A DNA stretch of 64,000 bases from Bradyrhizobium cajani (GTDB lineage: Bacteria; Pseudomonadota; Alphaproteobacteria; Rhizobiales; Xanthobacteraceae), in NCBI RefSeq assembly GCF_009759665.1, contig NZ_WQNE01000014.1, positions 1-64,000 of the forward strand. The letters run 5' to 3'. Below, in pieces: positions 1-8,094 of the stretch (positions within the stretch are counted from its first letter, which is position 1; the number at the start of each line of letters is the position of its first letter). The notes under the pieces were generated by a model. That model saw only the letters and a program-made list of their open reading frames with translations. It was not told the origin of the DNA and ran no database searches. The position numbers and the translations under genes were made by a program.

Positions 1-315
1 GCCCCATGTGGTCCCCCAACCCCATGTAGCGCGATCAGAGGGTGATGCCCGTGGAAGTGGCCGCCGATCGATGCGCGCGATGTACGCGAGATCGGGATAG
101 GATTCCATTCCGGATCACTACGGACACAAATGTGGTTGCGTCGGCGCGCTGATGCGTCATCGGCATGCGCGGCGACCGCGGCTGCCTGAATTCGATGCAC
201 GCGATCGCCCCGATGTCCACATCTGCCCGATGCTTCGGAAGCTGCCTTTCACGGGCCTGTCACTGAACTGGTCTAGCGCTGCCTTGTCATCTCCGACGGC
301 AAGAGGGAGCAAGCC
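1..315. other. Leading region without a supported gene
   Basis: Open frames here are short and their translations show no recognisable domain or signal peptide. A purine-rich GAGGGAG stretch lies just before the ATG at 316 and is the likely ribosome binding site of the first gene. The promoter of the downstream operon should lie in this stretch, but I see no convincing -35/-10 pair. Confidence 0.4.
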
Positions 316-1131
316 ATGTCCAAGCCGGTGTTGGGCGCCGCGTTGTCCATCAGATCGATCCCCGCGCATCGCGACTGGCTTCTGGAACGGCAGCGCGATC
401 TCGAAATCCAGGATTTCTTTCGCGCCGATCTGCTCGATAGCGACTGGCGCGCGACGGCCGGCGAAATCAAGCAGATGCTCGCCGGCCACACCGGCCGGCT
501 CGGCATTCACGGCCCGTTCTGGGGCTTCAAGATCGACAGCCACGATCCGATGATCCGTCAGGCGGTGACGAAGCGGCTGCTCCAAGGGCTCGACGCTGCC
601 GAGTTCCTCGGCGCGACGCAAATGGTGATCCATTCGCCCTTCACGACCTGGGACCACAACAATCTCGACCTCTATCCTGACAATCGCGGCAACCTGGTCG
701 AGCGTGTGAAGGCGACGCTCGCCGAGGTGATCGCGCGGGCGGAAACCATCGGCTGCGAGATCGTCATCGAGAACATCGAGGACAAGGATCCGCGCGACCG
801 CGTGCGGCTCGCCAAGGCGCTCGAGAGCAGCAAGGTCCGCGTCTCGCTCGATACCGGACACGCCAACTACGCGCATGTCTCCACCGGTGCCCCGCCGGTC
901 GATTATTACGTCGATGCAGCCGGCGACATGCTGACGCATGTGCACCTCCAGGACACCGACGGCTTTGCCGACCGTCACTGGGCGCCGGGCGAGGGCAATA
1001 TTCCATGGATCGCCGTGTTCCGTGCGCTCGGCCGGCTGACCTCCAACCCGCGGCTGATCCTCGAACTCCGCAACCACGATGACGTTCGCGCCGGCGCAGC
1101 CCATCTCGCCGCGCTCGGCCTCGCCGAATAA
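316..1131 (+). CDS. Sugar phosphate isomerase/epimerase-like TIM barrel protein
   Basis: This 271-residue protein looks like an AP-endonuclease-2/xylose-isomerase-like TIM barrel. Visible segments fit the metal-binding strand ends of that fold: IHGPFWG near residue 58, VIHSPF, IENIED, SLDTGHANY and HVHLQDTDG, then LELRN near the C-terminus. The Glu, His and Asp residues in these segments would bind a divalent metal. The ATG follows a GAGGGAG motif at good spacing. The gene lies 30 nt before a peptide-type ABC importer operon in the same direction, so it probably acts on the imported compound or a product of it. The substrate cannot be told from sequence. The family also includes endonuclease IV, but the context favours a metabolic isomerase. 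Confidence 0.8.
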   Translation: MSKPVLGAALSIRSIPAHRDWLLERQRDLEIQDFFRADLLDSDWRATAGEIKQMLAGHTGRLGIHGPFWGFKIDSHDPMIRQAVTKRLLQGLDAAEFLGATQMVIHSPFTTWDHNNLDLYPDNRGNLVERVKATLAEVIARAETIGCEIVIENIEDKDPRDRVRLAKALESSKVRVSLDTGHANYAHVSTGAPPVDYYVDAAGDMLTHVHLQDTDGFADRHWAPGEGNIPWIAVFRALGRLTSNPRLILELRNHDDVRAGAAHLAALGLAE

Positions 1132-1161
1132 CCGACATCACCAAGGGCAGGGATCACTGTC

Positions 1162-2799
1162 ATGAGCAAGCTCACCCGTCGTACCGTCCTGAAATCCGGC
1201 GGCGCTGCCGCAAGCACGCTTCTCTTGCCGCGCTTTGCGATCGCGCAGGGCGACAATCGTCCGTCGGTGACTATCGCCGTGCAGAAGGTGACGAATGCCA
1301 ACGTGCTCGACGTGCTGCGCGAGCAGTCCAATGTCGGCGAGCGCGTGTTCTTCTCCTCGATCTGGGAAGGCCTGATCTCCAAGAACTGGCGCGGCAAGCT
1401 CGAGGCCGTGCCGGGCCTTGCCACCGAATGGCGCCGCATCGACGACCAGACCGTCGAGGTGAAGCTGCGTCAGGGCGTGAAGTTCCACAATGGCGACGAG
1501 CTGACGGCCGAAGACGTCGTCTTCACCTTCAGCCGCCAGCGCATGTTCGGCGAGACCGAGGCCAAGAGCCGCTCCACCATCCAGGCTTTCGAAAAGATCC
1601 CGACGCCGCGTCCGGGCAAGGAATTGCCGCCGGACGTGCCCGCGGTCGCCCGCCGCATCTGGCCCGACCTCGTGCGCGTCGATGCCGTCGACAAGTACAC
1701 GGTGCGCTTCTACAACGCGACGCCCGACGTCACCATCGAGGGCCGGCTGTCGCGCTACGGCTCCGACATCATGAACCGCCGCGCCTGGGAAGAGTCCGCG
1801 AGCTATCTCGACTGGGCGCGCAAGCCGATCACCACAGGTCCGTACAAGGTCGTCGAGCTCAAGCCCGATGTGTCGCTGACGCTGGAAGCCCACGACGAAT
1901 ATTGGGGCGGCCGCCCGCCGCTCAAGCGCATACGCTTCCTGGAGGTGCCGGAGGTCGCGAGCCGGATCAACGGCCTGCTGTCGGGCGAGTACCAGTTCGC
2001 CTGCGACATCCCGCCGGATCAGATCGCCGGCATCGAGAAGAATTCCGCGTTCGAGGTGCAGGGTGGCACCATCCTCAATCACCGCCTGACCGTGTTCGAC
2101 AAGAACCACGCCCAGCTCGCCAATCCGCTTGTGCGGCGTGCATTCACCCATGCGATCGATCGCCAGGCGATCGTCGACAGCCTATGGGCCGGCCGCACCC
2201 GCGTGCCGAAGGGCCTGCAATGGGAATTCTACGGCGACATGTTCAACGCCGACTGGAACGTGCCGGCTTACGATCCCAAGCTCGCGCAGGATCTGTTGAA
2301 GCAGGCCAATTACAAGGGCGATCCGATACCGTACCGCCTGCTCAACAACTACTACACCAACCAGGTCGCGACCGCGCAGGTGCTGGTCGAGATGTGGAAG
2401 TCGGTCGGTCTCAACGTCCAGATCGAGACCAAGGAGAACTGGTCGCAGATCATGGAGCGTGCGCCGACCCGCGCCGTGCGCGACTGGTCGAACTCGGCTG
2501 CCTTCAACGATCCGGTGTCGTCGCTGGTCGCCCAGCACGGCCCGAACGGCCAGCAGCAGCAGATCGGCGAGTGGACCAATGTCGAGCTGAACAAGCTCTC
2601 GGAATTCCTGGAGACCTCGACCGACCGCGAGGCCCGCAAGAAAGCGTTCCGTCGCATGCTGGAGATCGCCGAGCGCGTGGACCCGGCCTACACGGTGCTG
2701 CACCAGAACGCGACCTTCACGGCGAAACCGAAATCGATCAAATGGAAGGCGGCGCCGGCCTTCGCGATGGATTTCCGCGCCGGCAATTTCGAGGCGTAG
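1162..2799 (+). CDS. ABC transporter substrate-binding protein, SBP family 5 (peptide/nickel type)
   Basis: This is a 545-residue periplasmic solute-binding protein. The N-terminus TRRTVLKSGG followed by a hydrophobic Ala/Leu stretch and an ALA-like end (FAIAQG) resembles a twin-arginine signal, so export may be by Tat. The body has family-5 landmarks: LRQGVKFHNGDELTAEDVVF, a TGPYKV segment, DEYWGGRPP, and AFTHAIDRQAIV in the second lobe. Length is typical of DppA/OppA relatives. It is the first gene of the transporter set: the next start lies 3 nt after its stop, and the following genes overlap. It would deliver an oligopeptide, opine, glycoside or similar substrate to the permeases downstream. 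The substrate is not predictable from this sequence; the upstream isomerase-like gene hints at a sugar-containing compound. Confidence 0.9.
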   Translation: MSKLTRRTVLKSGGAAASTLLLPRFAIAQGDNRPSVTIAVQKVTNANVLDVLREQSNVGERVFFSSIWEGLISKNWRGKLEAVPGLATEWRRIDDQTVEVKLRQGVKFHNGDELTAEDVVFTFSRQRMFGETEAKSRSTIQAFEKIPTPRPGKELPPDVPAVARRIWPDLVRVDAVDKYTVRFYNATPDVTIEGRLSRYGSDIMNRRAWEESASYLDWARKPITTGPYKVVELKPDVSLTLEAHDEYWGGRPPLKRIRFLEVPEVASRINGLLSGEYQFACDIPPDQIAGIEKNSAFEVQGGTILNHRLTVFDKNHAQLANPLVRRAFTHAIDRQAIVDSLWAGRTRVPKGLQWEFYGDMFNADWNVPAYDPKLAQDLLKQANYKGDPIPYRLLNNYYTNQVATAQVLVEMWKSVGLNVQIETKENWSQIMERAPTRAVRDWSNSAAFNDPVSSLVAQHGPNGQQQQIGEWTNVELNKLSEFLETSTDREARKKAFRRMLEIAERVDPAYTVLHQNATFTAKPKSIKWKAAPAFAMDFRAGNFEA

Positions 2800-2802
2800 G
2801 GC

Positions 2803-3786
2803 GTGCCGCCCCTGGTCAGCATCCACGACCTGCGTGTCGCCTTCAACGGCGTGCAGGTGCTGCGCGGCATCGACGTCAGCTTGCAGAAGGGCGAGGCGCT
2901 CGGCCTCGTCGGCGAGTCCGGATCGGGCAAGTCGGTGACATGGCTTGCTGCCCTCGGCCTGCTGCCGCGCCATGCGCAGGTCACGGGCTCGGTGCGCCTC
3001 GACGGCCGTGAGATCCTCGGCGCGCCTGCCGCGGAGCTCGACCAGGTGCGAGGCGGGCGGGTCGCCATGATCTTCCAGGATCCGGCGAGCGCGCTCAATC
3101 CGGTGCTGACCGTCCGCAGGCAGCTCTGCGAGGCGCTTGTGCTGCACCGCGATCTCTCCGGCGATGCGCTGAAGGCGGAAGCGCGGCGGCTGCTCGATCT
3201 CGTCGGCATACCCGATGCGGCGCGGCGGCTCGAAGCCTATCCGCACGAATTCTCCGGCGGCCAGGTCCAGCGCATCATGATCGCGATGGCGCTGGCCGGA
3301 AATCCAGATCTGCTGGTCGCGGACGAGCCGACCACGGCGCTCGACGCCACCATTCAGGCCCAGATCCTGGAGCTGCTCTCCACGGTCCGCCGCGAGATGG
3401 GCATGGCGATGGTCCTCATCAGCCACGACCTCGGCGTCGTCGCCGAGAACTGCGACCGCGTCGCGGTGATGTATGCCGGCCGCATCGTCGAGGAGGCGCG
3501 GAGCAACCAGCTCTTCGCCGATCCCGTGCATCCCTATGCCCAGGGCCTGATCGGCGCGCTGCCGCCGCTCGACGGGCCGCGCCGGCGTCTCACCGCCATT
3601 CCCGGGACGGTACCCGATCCCGCCAACATGCCCAGCGGCTGCGCCTTCGCGCCCCGCTGCGCGCTGGCAACGGAGCCGTGCGGCCTCGCGGCGCCGAGCC
3701 TTGCGCCGATCGCCGAGGATCGCAGCGTTGCCTGCATCCGCGCCGAAGCGTCGCGGCGGGCACTGCTCGGGGTCGCCGCCGAATGA
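2803..3786 (+). CDS. Peptide-type ABC transporter ATP-binding protein (DppD/OppD-like)
   Basis: This 327-residue ATPase energises the importer from the cytoplasmic face. The Walker A motif GESGSGKS is at residues 37-44. The ABC signature FSGGQVQRIMIAMAL and Walker B LLVADEPTTALD follow, then the H-loop in ISHDLG. The C-terminal extension with Cys residues (GCAFAPRCALA) is the oligopeptide-transporter C-terminal domain, which in related proteins can carry an Fe-S cluster. The start is GTG, 3 nt after the binding-protein stop, so translation is probably coupled. Its stop overlaps the ATG of the second ATPase. Confidence 0.92.
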   Translation: MPPLVSIHDLRVAFNGVQVLRGIDVSLQKGEALGLVGESGSGKSVTWLAALGLLPRHAQVTGSVRLDGREILGAPAAELDQVRGGRVAMIFQDPASALNPVLTVRRQLCEALVLHRDLSGDALKAEARRLLDLVGIPDAARRLEAYPHEFSGGQVQRIMIAMALAGNPDLLVADEPTTALDATIQAQILELLSTVRREMGMAMVLISHDLGVVAENCDRVAVMYAGRIVEEARSNQLFADPVHPYAQGLIGALPPLDGPRRRLTAIPGTVPDPANMPSGCAFAPRCALATEPCGLAAPSLAPIAEDRSVACIRAEASRRALLGVAAE

Positions 3787-4775
3787 GCGCGCCGCTCGTC
3801 GAGGTGGCCGCGATATCGCGCAGCTATGCCATGCGCTCCGGAATGTTCGGCCGCAGCACCGCCGTTCACGCGGTTGACGGCGTGTCGCTCATGATCCCCA
3901 GGGGAGAGACGCTCGGTCTCGTCGGTGAATCCGGCTCGGGCAAGTCGACCACGGGCCGCATCGTGCTCGGCCTCGAGCCGCCGGACAGCGGCGAGGTGCG
4001 GTTCGACGGCAAGTCCATGGCTGCGCCCGCGACGGTTTCGTGGCGCGTGCAGCGGGCGCGCATGCAGATGATCTTCCAGGACCCGTTGGGCGCGCTGGAC
4101 CGGCGTCTGCCGGTTGCTGCCCAGATCCGCGAGCCGCTGGACATTCACGGTCTCGGCACGCCCGCTGAGCGCGAGGCGCGCGTCCGTGAACTGCTGCGCG
4201 CCGTCGAGCTGACGCCGGCGCATGGCGCGCGCTATCCCGGCGCGCTGTCGGGCGGGCAGCGCCAGCGCATCGTGCTGGCGCGGGCGCTCGCCACGAAGCC
4301 GGATTTCCTGGTTTGCGACGAGCCGGTCAGCGCGCTCGACGTCTCGATCCAGGCGCAGGTGGTGAACCTGCTCGCCGATCTCCAGGCGCAGCTGTCGCTG
4401 ACGCTCTTGTTCATCAGCCACGATCTGCGCGTCGTCAGGCAGATCAGCAACGTGGTTGCCGTAATGTATCTCGGCCGCATCGTCGAGATCGGCAGCGCCG
4501 ACGACCTGTTTGCGCGTCCGGAGCATCCGTACACGCAGGCGCTGGTCTCGGCTTCGCCCGCACCGGGCCGCCGCAGCGCAGGTCGCATCGTGCTGGCTGG
4601 CGATCCGCCGAACCCGGCGGCGCGACCCGGCGGCTGCGCCTTCCATCCGCGCTGCCCGCGCGCGATCGCGCGCTGTGCGAGCGAGGTGCCGATGCTCTCA
4701 GCCGTCGGCGGTAACAGGCAGGTCGCCTGTCATCTCGTGACGGGGCCGCAGGTCCAGAGGAAGGACGCCGCGTGA
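3783..4775 (+). CDS. Peptide-type ABC transporter ATP-binding protein (DppF/OppF-like)
   Basis: This 330-residue second ATPase pairs with the preceding DppD-like subunit. Walker A (GESGSGKST) is at about residues 48-56. The Q-loop MIFQDPLGALD, signature LSGGQRQRIVLARALA and Walker B FLVCDEPVSALD are all intact, and the Cys-containing C-terminal extension GCAFHPRCP is present. The start is the ATG of an ATGA overlap with the previous stop. Upstream in-frame starts would intrude deep into the preceding gene and add non-homologous residues, so they were not used. The gene is followed immediately by the permease genes. Confidence 0.92.
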   Translation: MSAPLVEVAAISRSYAMRSGMFGRSTAVHAVDGVSLMIPRGETLGLVGESGSGKSTTGRIVLGLEPPDSGEVRFDGKSMAAPATVSWRVQRARMQMIFQDPLGALDRRLPVAAQIREPLDIHGLGTPAEREARVRELLRAVELTPAHGARYPGALSGGQRQRIVLARALATKPDFLVCDEPVSALDVSIQAQVVNLLADLQAQLSLTLLFISHDLRVVRQISNVVAVMYLGRIVEIGSADDLFARPEHPYTQALVSASPAPGRRSAGRIVLAGDPPNPAARPGGCAFHPRCPRAIARCASEVPMLSAVGGNRQVACHLVTGPQVQRKDAA

Positions 4776-5704
4776 TGGGGCGCTATTTCGCCATTCGCAT
4801 CGGACGCGCGGCCCTGACGATCGTGCTCGTCGTCACCTTCGCTTTCGTCGTGCTGCGGCTCTCGGGCGATCCCGCGCTGATGATTCTGGGACCGGAGGCG
4901 CCGCCGGAGGTCCTCGCGGCCTTCCGCAAGGCCTGGGGCCTCGATGATCCCATCTGGTTTCAGTATCTCGACTATTTTGGCGCCATCGCCAAGGGCGAGC
5001 TCGGCCGCTCGATGCGCGACGGACGGCCCGCGATCGAGCTCGTGCTGGAGCGGATCCCGGCGACGCTGGCGCTGACGCTGCCGGCTTTCGCCTTCAAAGT
5101 GGCGCTCGGAATTCCCGCCGGCATCTACGCCGCGCTGCACCGGGGCTCGGCGATCGATCGCGCGGTGATGATCGCGGCGGTCGCCGGCTTCACCGTGCCG
5201 AGCTTCGTGCTCGCGCTGCTGCTGGTGCTCGTCTTCGCGGTGCAGCTGGGCTGGCTGCCGTCGGGCGGGCAGGAGAGCTGGCGTCACGCGATCCTGCCCA
5301 TTGCAACGCTCGGCCTCGGCGGCGCCGCGGTGCTGGCGCGCTTCACCCGCAGCGCCATGCTCGAGGTGCTGGGCCAGCCCTATATCCGCACCGCCTCGGC
5401 CAAGGGCGTGCCGTGGCGCAAGGTGGTGACGTCGCATGCGCTGCCGAATGCGGCGATCCCGACCGTCACCATTCTCGGCTTCATGGTGGGCACGCTGATC
5501 GCGGGCGCGGTCGTGGTCGAGAGCGTGTTCGCCTGGCCGGGAGTAGGGCGCCTGCTCGTCGTCGCCGTCGCCAACCGCGACCTCGCCGTCGTGCAGTGCA
5601 TCCTCTTGCTGGTCGCGCTGACCATGGTGACGTCGAACCTGATCGTCGACTTCCTCTATGGCTTCCTCGATCCGCGCCTGCGCGCCAAGGGGGCTCATGC
5701 ATGA
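4775..5704 (+). CDS. Peptide-type ABC transporter permease (DppB/OppB-like)
   Basis: An inner-membrane permease of about 310 residues. The N-terminal membrane segment is followed by the family's periplasmic region (DPALMILGPEAPPE) and a core of hydrophobic helices. The cytoplasmic EAA-type loop is visible as YIRTASAKGVPWRKVVTSHALPNA, where the ATPases dock. The ATG shares a base with the previous stop; a GTG one codon earlier is equally possible. The C-terminus YGFLDPRLRAK is typical of the family. It forms the heterodimeric pore with the next permease. Confidence 0.9.
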   Translation: MGRYFAIRIGRAALTIVLVVTFAFVVLRLSGDPALMILGPEAPPEVLAAFRKAWGLDDPIWFQYLDYFGAIAKGELGRSMRDGRPAIELVLERIPATLALTLPAFAFKVALGIPAGIYAALHRGSAIDRAVMIAAVAGFTVPSFVLALLLVLVFAVQLGWLPSGGQESWRHAILPIATLGLGGAAVLARFTRSAMLEVLGQPYIRTASAKGVPWRKVVTSHALPNAAIPTVTILGFMVGTLIAGAVVVESVFAWPGVGRLLVVAVANRDLAVVQCILLLVALTMVTSNLIVDFLYGFLDPRLRAKGAHA

Positions 5705-6561
5705 CCGATGCGACGCTGAAGGACACCGCTGCTCGCCGCCGCATCAGCCTGCCGGCGATTCCGGTCTCGGTCGCGCTCGCGATCAGCTGGATCCTCGCCA
5801 TGCTGGTGATCGCCGCCTTCGCCGAGAAGATCGCGCCCTACGGCTTCACCCAGCTCGACCTGCGCAACCGCCTGGCGGCGCCCGGCAATGTCGCGCACTG
5901 GCTCGGCACCGACGAACTCGGCCGTGATGTGCTGTCGCGACTGCTCGTCTCGATCCGCATCTCGCTGCTGATCGCGTTCGGCGCGACCGCGATCTCGGCC
6001 GTGGTCGGCACCACGCTCGGCTTCCTCGCCGCGCATTTCCGCGGCGCTGTCGAGCAGCTCGTGCTGATGCTGACCGACTTCCAGGCCAGCATGCCGTTCC
6101 TGATCATGGCGCTCGCGGTGCTCGCCTTCTTCGGCAACTCGCTGCCGCTGCTGATCGGCCTGATGGGACTGTTCGGCTGGGAGCGCTATGCCCGCATCGC
6201 GCGGGGCCTTGCCATCTCCGCCAATGCGCAGGGCTACGCGGCCGCGGTCCGCCAACTGGCCGCGACGCCGTCGCGGATCTACCTCCGGCACATCCTGCCC
6301 AACATCGCCTCGACCCTGATCGTCTCGACCACGCTGGTCTTCCCCGAGGTGATCCTGATGGAATCCGGCCTGTCCTTCCTCGGCCTGGGCGTGCAACCGC
6401 CGATGACCAGCCTCGGCAACATGGTCGGCTACGGCCGGGAATACCTGACGCGGGCGCCCTGGATCATGCTGGCACCGGCCACCACGATCGTGATCACGAC
6501 CCTGGCGGTCTCCGTGATCGGCGACTGGTTGCGCGACCGGCTCGATCCGACGCTGCAATAG
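5701..6561 (+). CDS. Peptide-type ABC transporter permease (DppC/OppC-like)
   Basis: This 286-residue inner-membrane permease is the last gene of the importer operon. It has the short cytoplasmic N-terminus, first membrane helix and GTDELGRDVLSRLL motif that mark DppC-type subunits. The EAA loop (AAVRQLAATPSRIYLRHILP) and the closing segment GDWLRDRLDP are also present. Its ATG overlaps the previous stop by 4 nt. The stop lies about 60 nt from the convergent RiPP dehydrogenase gene; I see no clear terminator in that gap. Confidence 0.9.
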   Translation: MTDATLKDTAARRRISLPAIPVSVALAISWILAMLVIAAFAEKIAPYGFTQLDLRNRLAAPGNVAHWLGTDELGRDVLSRLLVSIRISLLIAFGATAISAVVGTTLGFLAAHFRGAVEQLVLMLTDFQASMPFLIMALAVLAFFGNSLPLLIGLMGLFGWERYARIARGLAISANAQGYAAAVRQLAATPSRIYLRHILPNIASTLIVSTTLVFPEVILMESGLSFLGLGVQPPMTSLGNMVGYGREYLTRAPWIMLAPATTIVITTLAVSVIGDWLRDRLDPTLQ

Positions 6562-6622
6562 CGCGACTGGCTTGAGGCGTGCGCCGAATTGCCTGTCGGA
6601 CCCCGGTGGGGACGGCTTCCAG

Positions 6623-8080
6623 CTAGCTTGGGATCTCGACTTTCCTGCCGCGCCCGAGCGCGAATTGACCGACTGGGCCCTCTATATGCAATTCCAGCTC
6701 CGTCATTTTCGCGAACAGATCGATGTCGGTGGTCCCGATGGCACAGCCACCAAGGCCCATATCGGTCGCTGCCAGATAAAACGTCTGAATCAGGCTGCCG
6801 ACATCCTTCAGGATCAACGAATATGCAATTGAGCTGTATTTCCAGGAGACCCGCCCAAAGCGCGCCGCGATCGTGATCAGGATTTGCGGCTGACCAGGCG
6901 CGTCCATCGCGAACTGAGCTGCCACCGAGAGCGCCTGGAGTTGTTGGGCGGAGGCGCTGATCGCTACTAGCGCGTGCCCCCCCGCGTCGTAGTGGTAGAG
7001 TCCGCGCGCGAGCCCTTCGCAGTTCGAGACCGCCAGGTACAATTCCAGCTCGTACGCGCTGCCCGCCGACGGATAAGGCCTCGTACTGTAGGTGACTTCG
7101 GGACCGCCGTTAAAATACGGTTCGCTCGTCCATTCGGACACAACGCGCGCGGTGGAGTCGAGAAACTGCGCGAGTTCGCAGAGCGTGACCGGATGCTGGT
7201 CGTCGAAATCCCGTGTTGAATGGCGTTCGCGCAACAGCTTCGGAAGGAGAGAGCTCGGCACCGAGGAGGAGAATTTACGCAGGTCGATCTTGCTGCCGGG
7301 CCAGGGCGAACGCACCGCGGGCGGAGGCGGAACGATGCTCGCATAGGCGAAAGCGGCGCCGACCGGATTGGCTTGACGGCCCTCCGTGCTCCGCGTGTGA
7401 AATACCAGATCATGGAAATCCCAGAGAACGAGATTGCCGTCGCCTTCATTCACGCGCAGGCCGTCGCCGCCTTTCGCATCAAGCTTGAGCAGAATCTGGC
7501 TTTCCACCAACAGCTCGAGCAGAAGGAGGTTGAAGGAGAGTGCCTTCTGGTTGAGCTTGCCGATCTTCTGAGGCTGTGACAGCGCAGCAAGGGTGGCGGC
7601 GATGGCGGGATCGCCAATCCGGAACAGCGCGCCGGCGCGTGGCGATTCCAGCACCATCTCATTGCCGCGCCGGCGCAGATAGGCAAAGCGCGACAACACA
7701 ACGGTATCGCGGCTGCCCAGCTTCGCGCGTCGCGGCCAGTAGTCGGGGACTTGAGGCTCGATGACCACGAGGTCCAGCTCGTCGCGCGAGGAGGAGAGGC
7801 GGTATTCCAGAAGCCCCTGCCGGGCCAGGCGATGCACCAGTGCGTCGATTTCCCTGGCGAGTTTGCTCTTGCCTGCAAACGAAGCGAGCGGAAGACCGGT
7901 GCTCAGATGTCGCGCGCGGTCGATCGCGCCGTCGCTGAATTGTCCGAGGTTGACGGAATAGTCGCCCAGAGAGGCCGCGATGTTTCCGTCCGGCTGCATC
8001 TGGAGGGAGAAGCCAGGGCTCAATCGGGCAGCAATGTCTGGCGCGATCTTCCTGGTCGGCTTTTTCCTGGGCGCGCGCAC
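6623..8080 (-). CDS. SagB-type azoline dehydrogenase of a TOMM/RiPP cluster (nitroreductase fold)
   Basis: This 485-residue protein is a flavin-dependent peptide dehydrogenase candidate. It would oxidise thiazoline/oxazoline rings to thiazoles/oxazoles in a ribosomal peptide. The C-terminal half is nitroreductase-like: LRERHSTRDF (FMN phosphate region), RPYPSAGSAYELELYLAV, and W413-K414-Y415 followed by LKDVGSLIQTFYLAATDMGLGGCAIG. The Lys-Tyr pair matches the catalytic KY of McbC/SagB-type enzymes. The N-terminal half (about 1-270) is an extra domain seen in long SagB-like proteins. I chose the GTG at 8080 because it lies 14 nt after the cyclodehydratase stop and has an AAGGG-type site before it. 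Further upstream the frame runs antisense to the YcaO gene. It is translationally linked to the YcaO gene and the precursor upstream. Confidence 0.88.
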   Translation of the reverse strand: MRAPRKKPTRKIAPDIAARLSPGFSLQMQPDGNIAASLGDYSVNLGQFSDGAIDRARHLSTGLPLASFAGKSKLAREIDALVHRLARQGLLEYRLSSSRDELDLVVIEPQVPDYWPRRAKLGSRDTVVLSRFAYLRRRGNEMVLESPRAGALFRIGDPAIAATLAALSQPQKIGKLNQKALSFNLLLLELLVESQILLKLDAKGGDGLRVNEGDGNLVLWDFHDLVFHTRSTEGRQANPVGAAFAYASIVPPPPAVRSPWPGSKIDLRKFSSSVPSSLLPKLLRERHSTRDFDDQHPVTLCELAQFLDSTARVVSEWTSEPYFNGGPEVTYSTRPYPSAGSAYELELYLAVSNCEGLARGLYHYDAGGHALVAISASAQQLQALSVAAQFAMDAPGQPQILITIAARFGRVSWKYSSIAYSLILKDVGSLIQTFYLAATDMGLGGCAIGTTDIDLFAKMTELELHIEGPVGQFALGRGRKVEIPS

Positions 8081-8094
8081 GAAAGAGCAGCCCT

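Noticed and set aside
1428..3011. Long plus-strand frame of 527 codons inside the binding-protein gene
   Set aside because: It is Arg/Gly/Pro-rich shadow translation of the real binding protein in another frame, common in GC-rich DNA.
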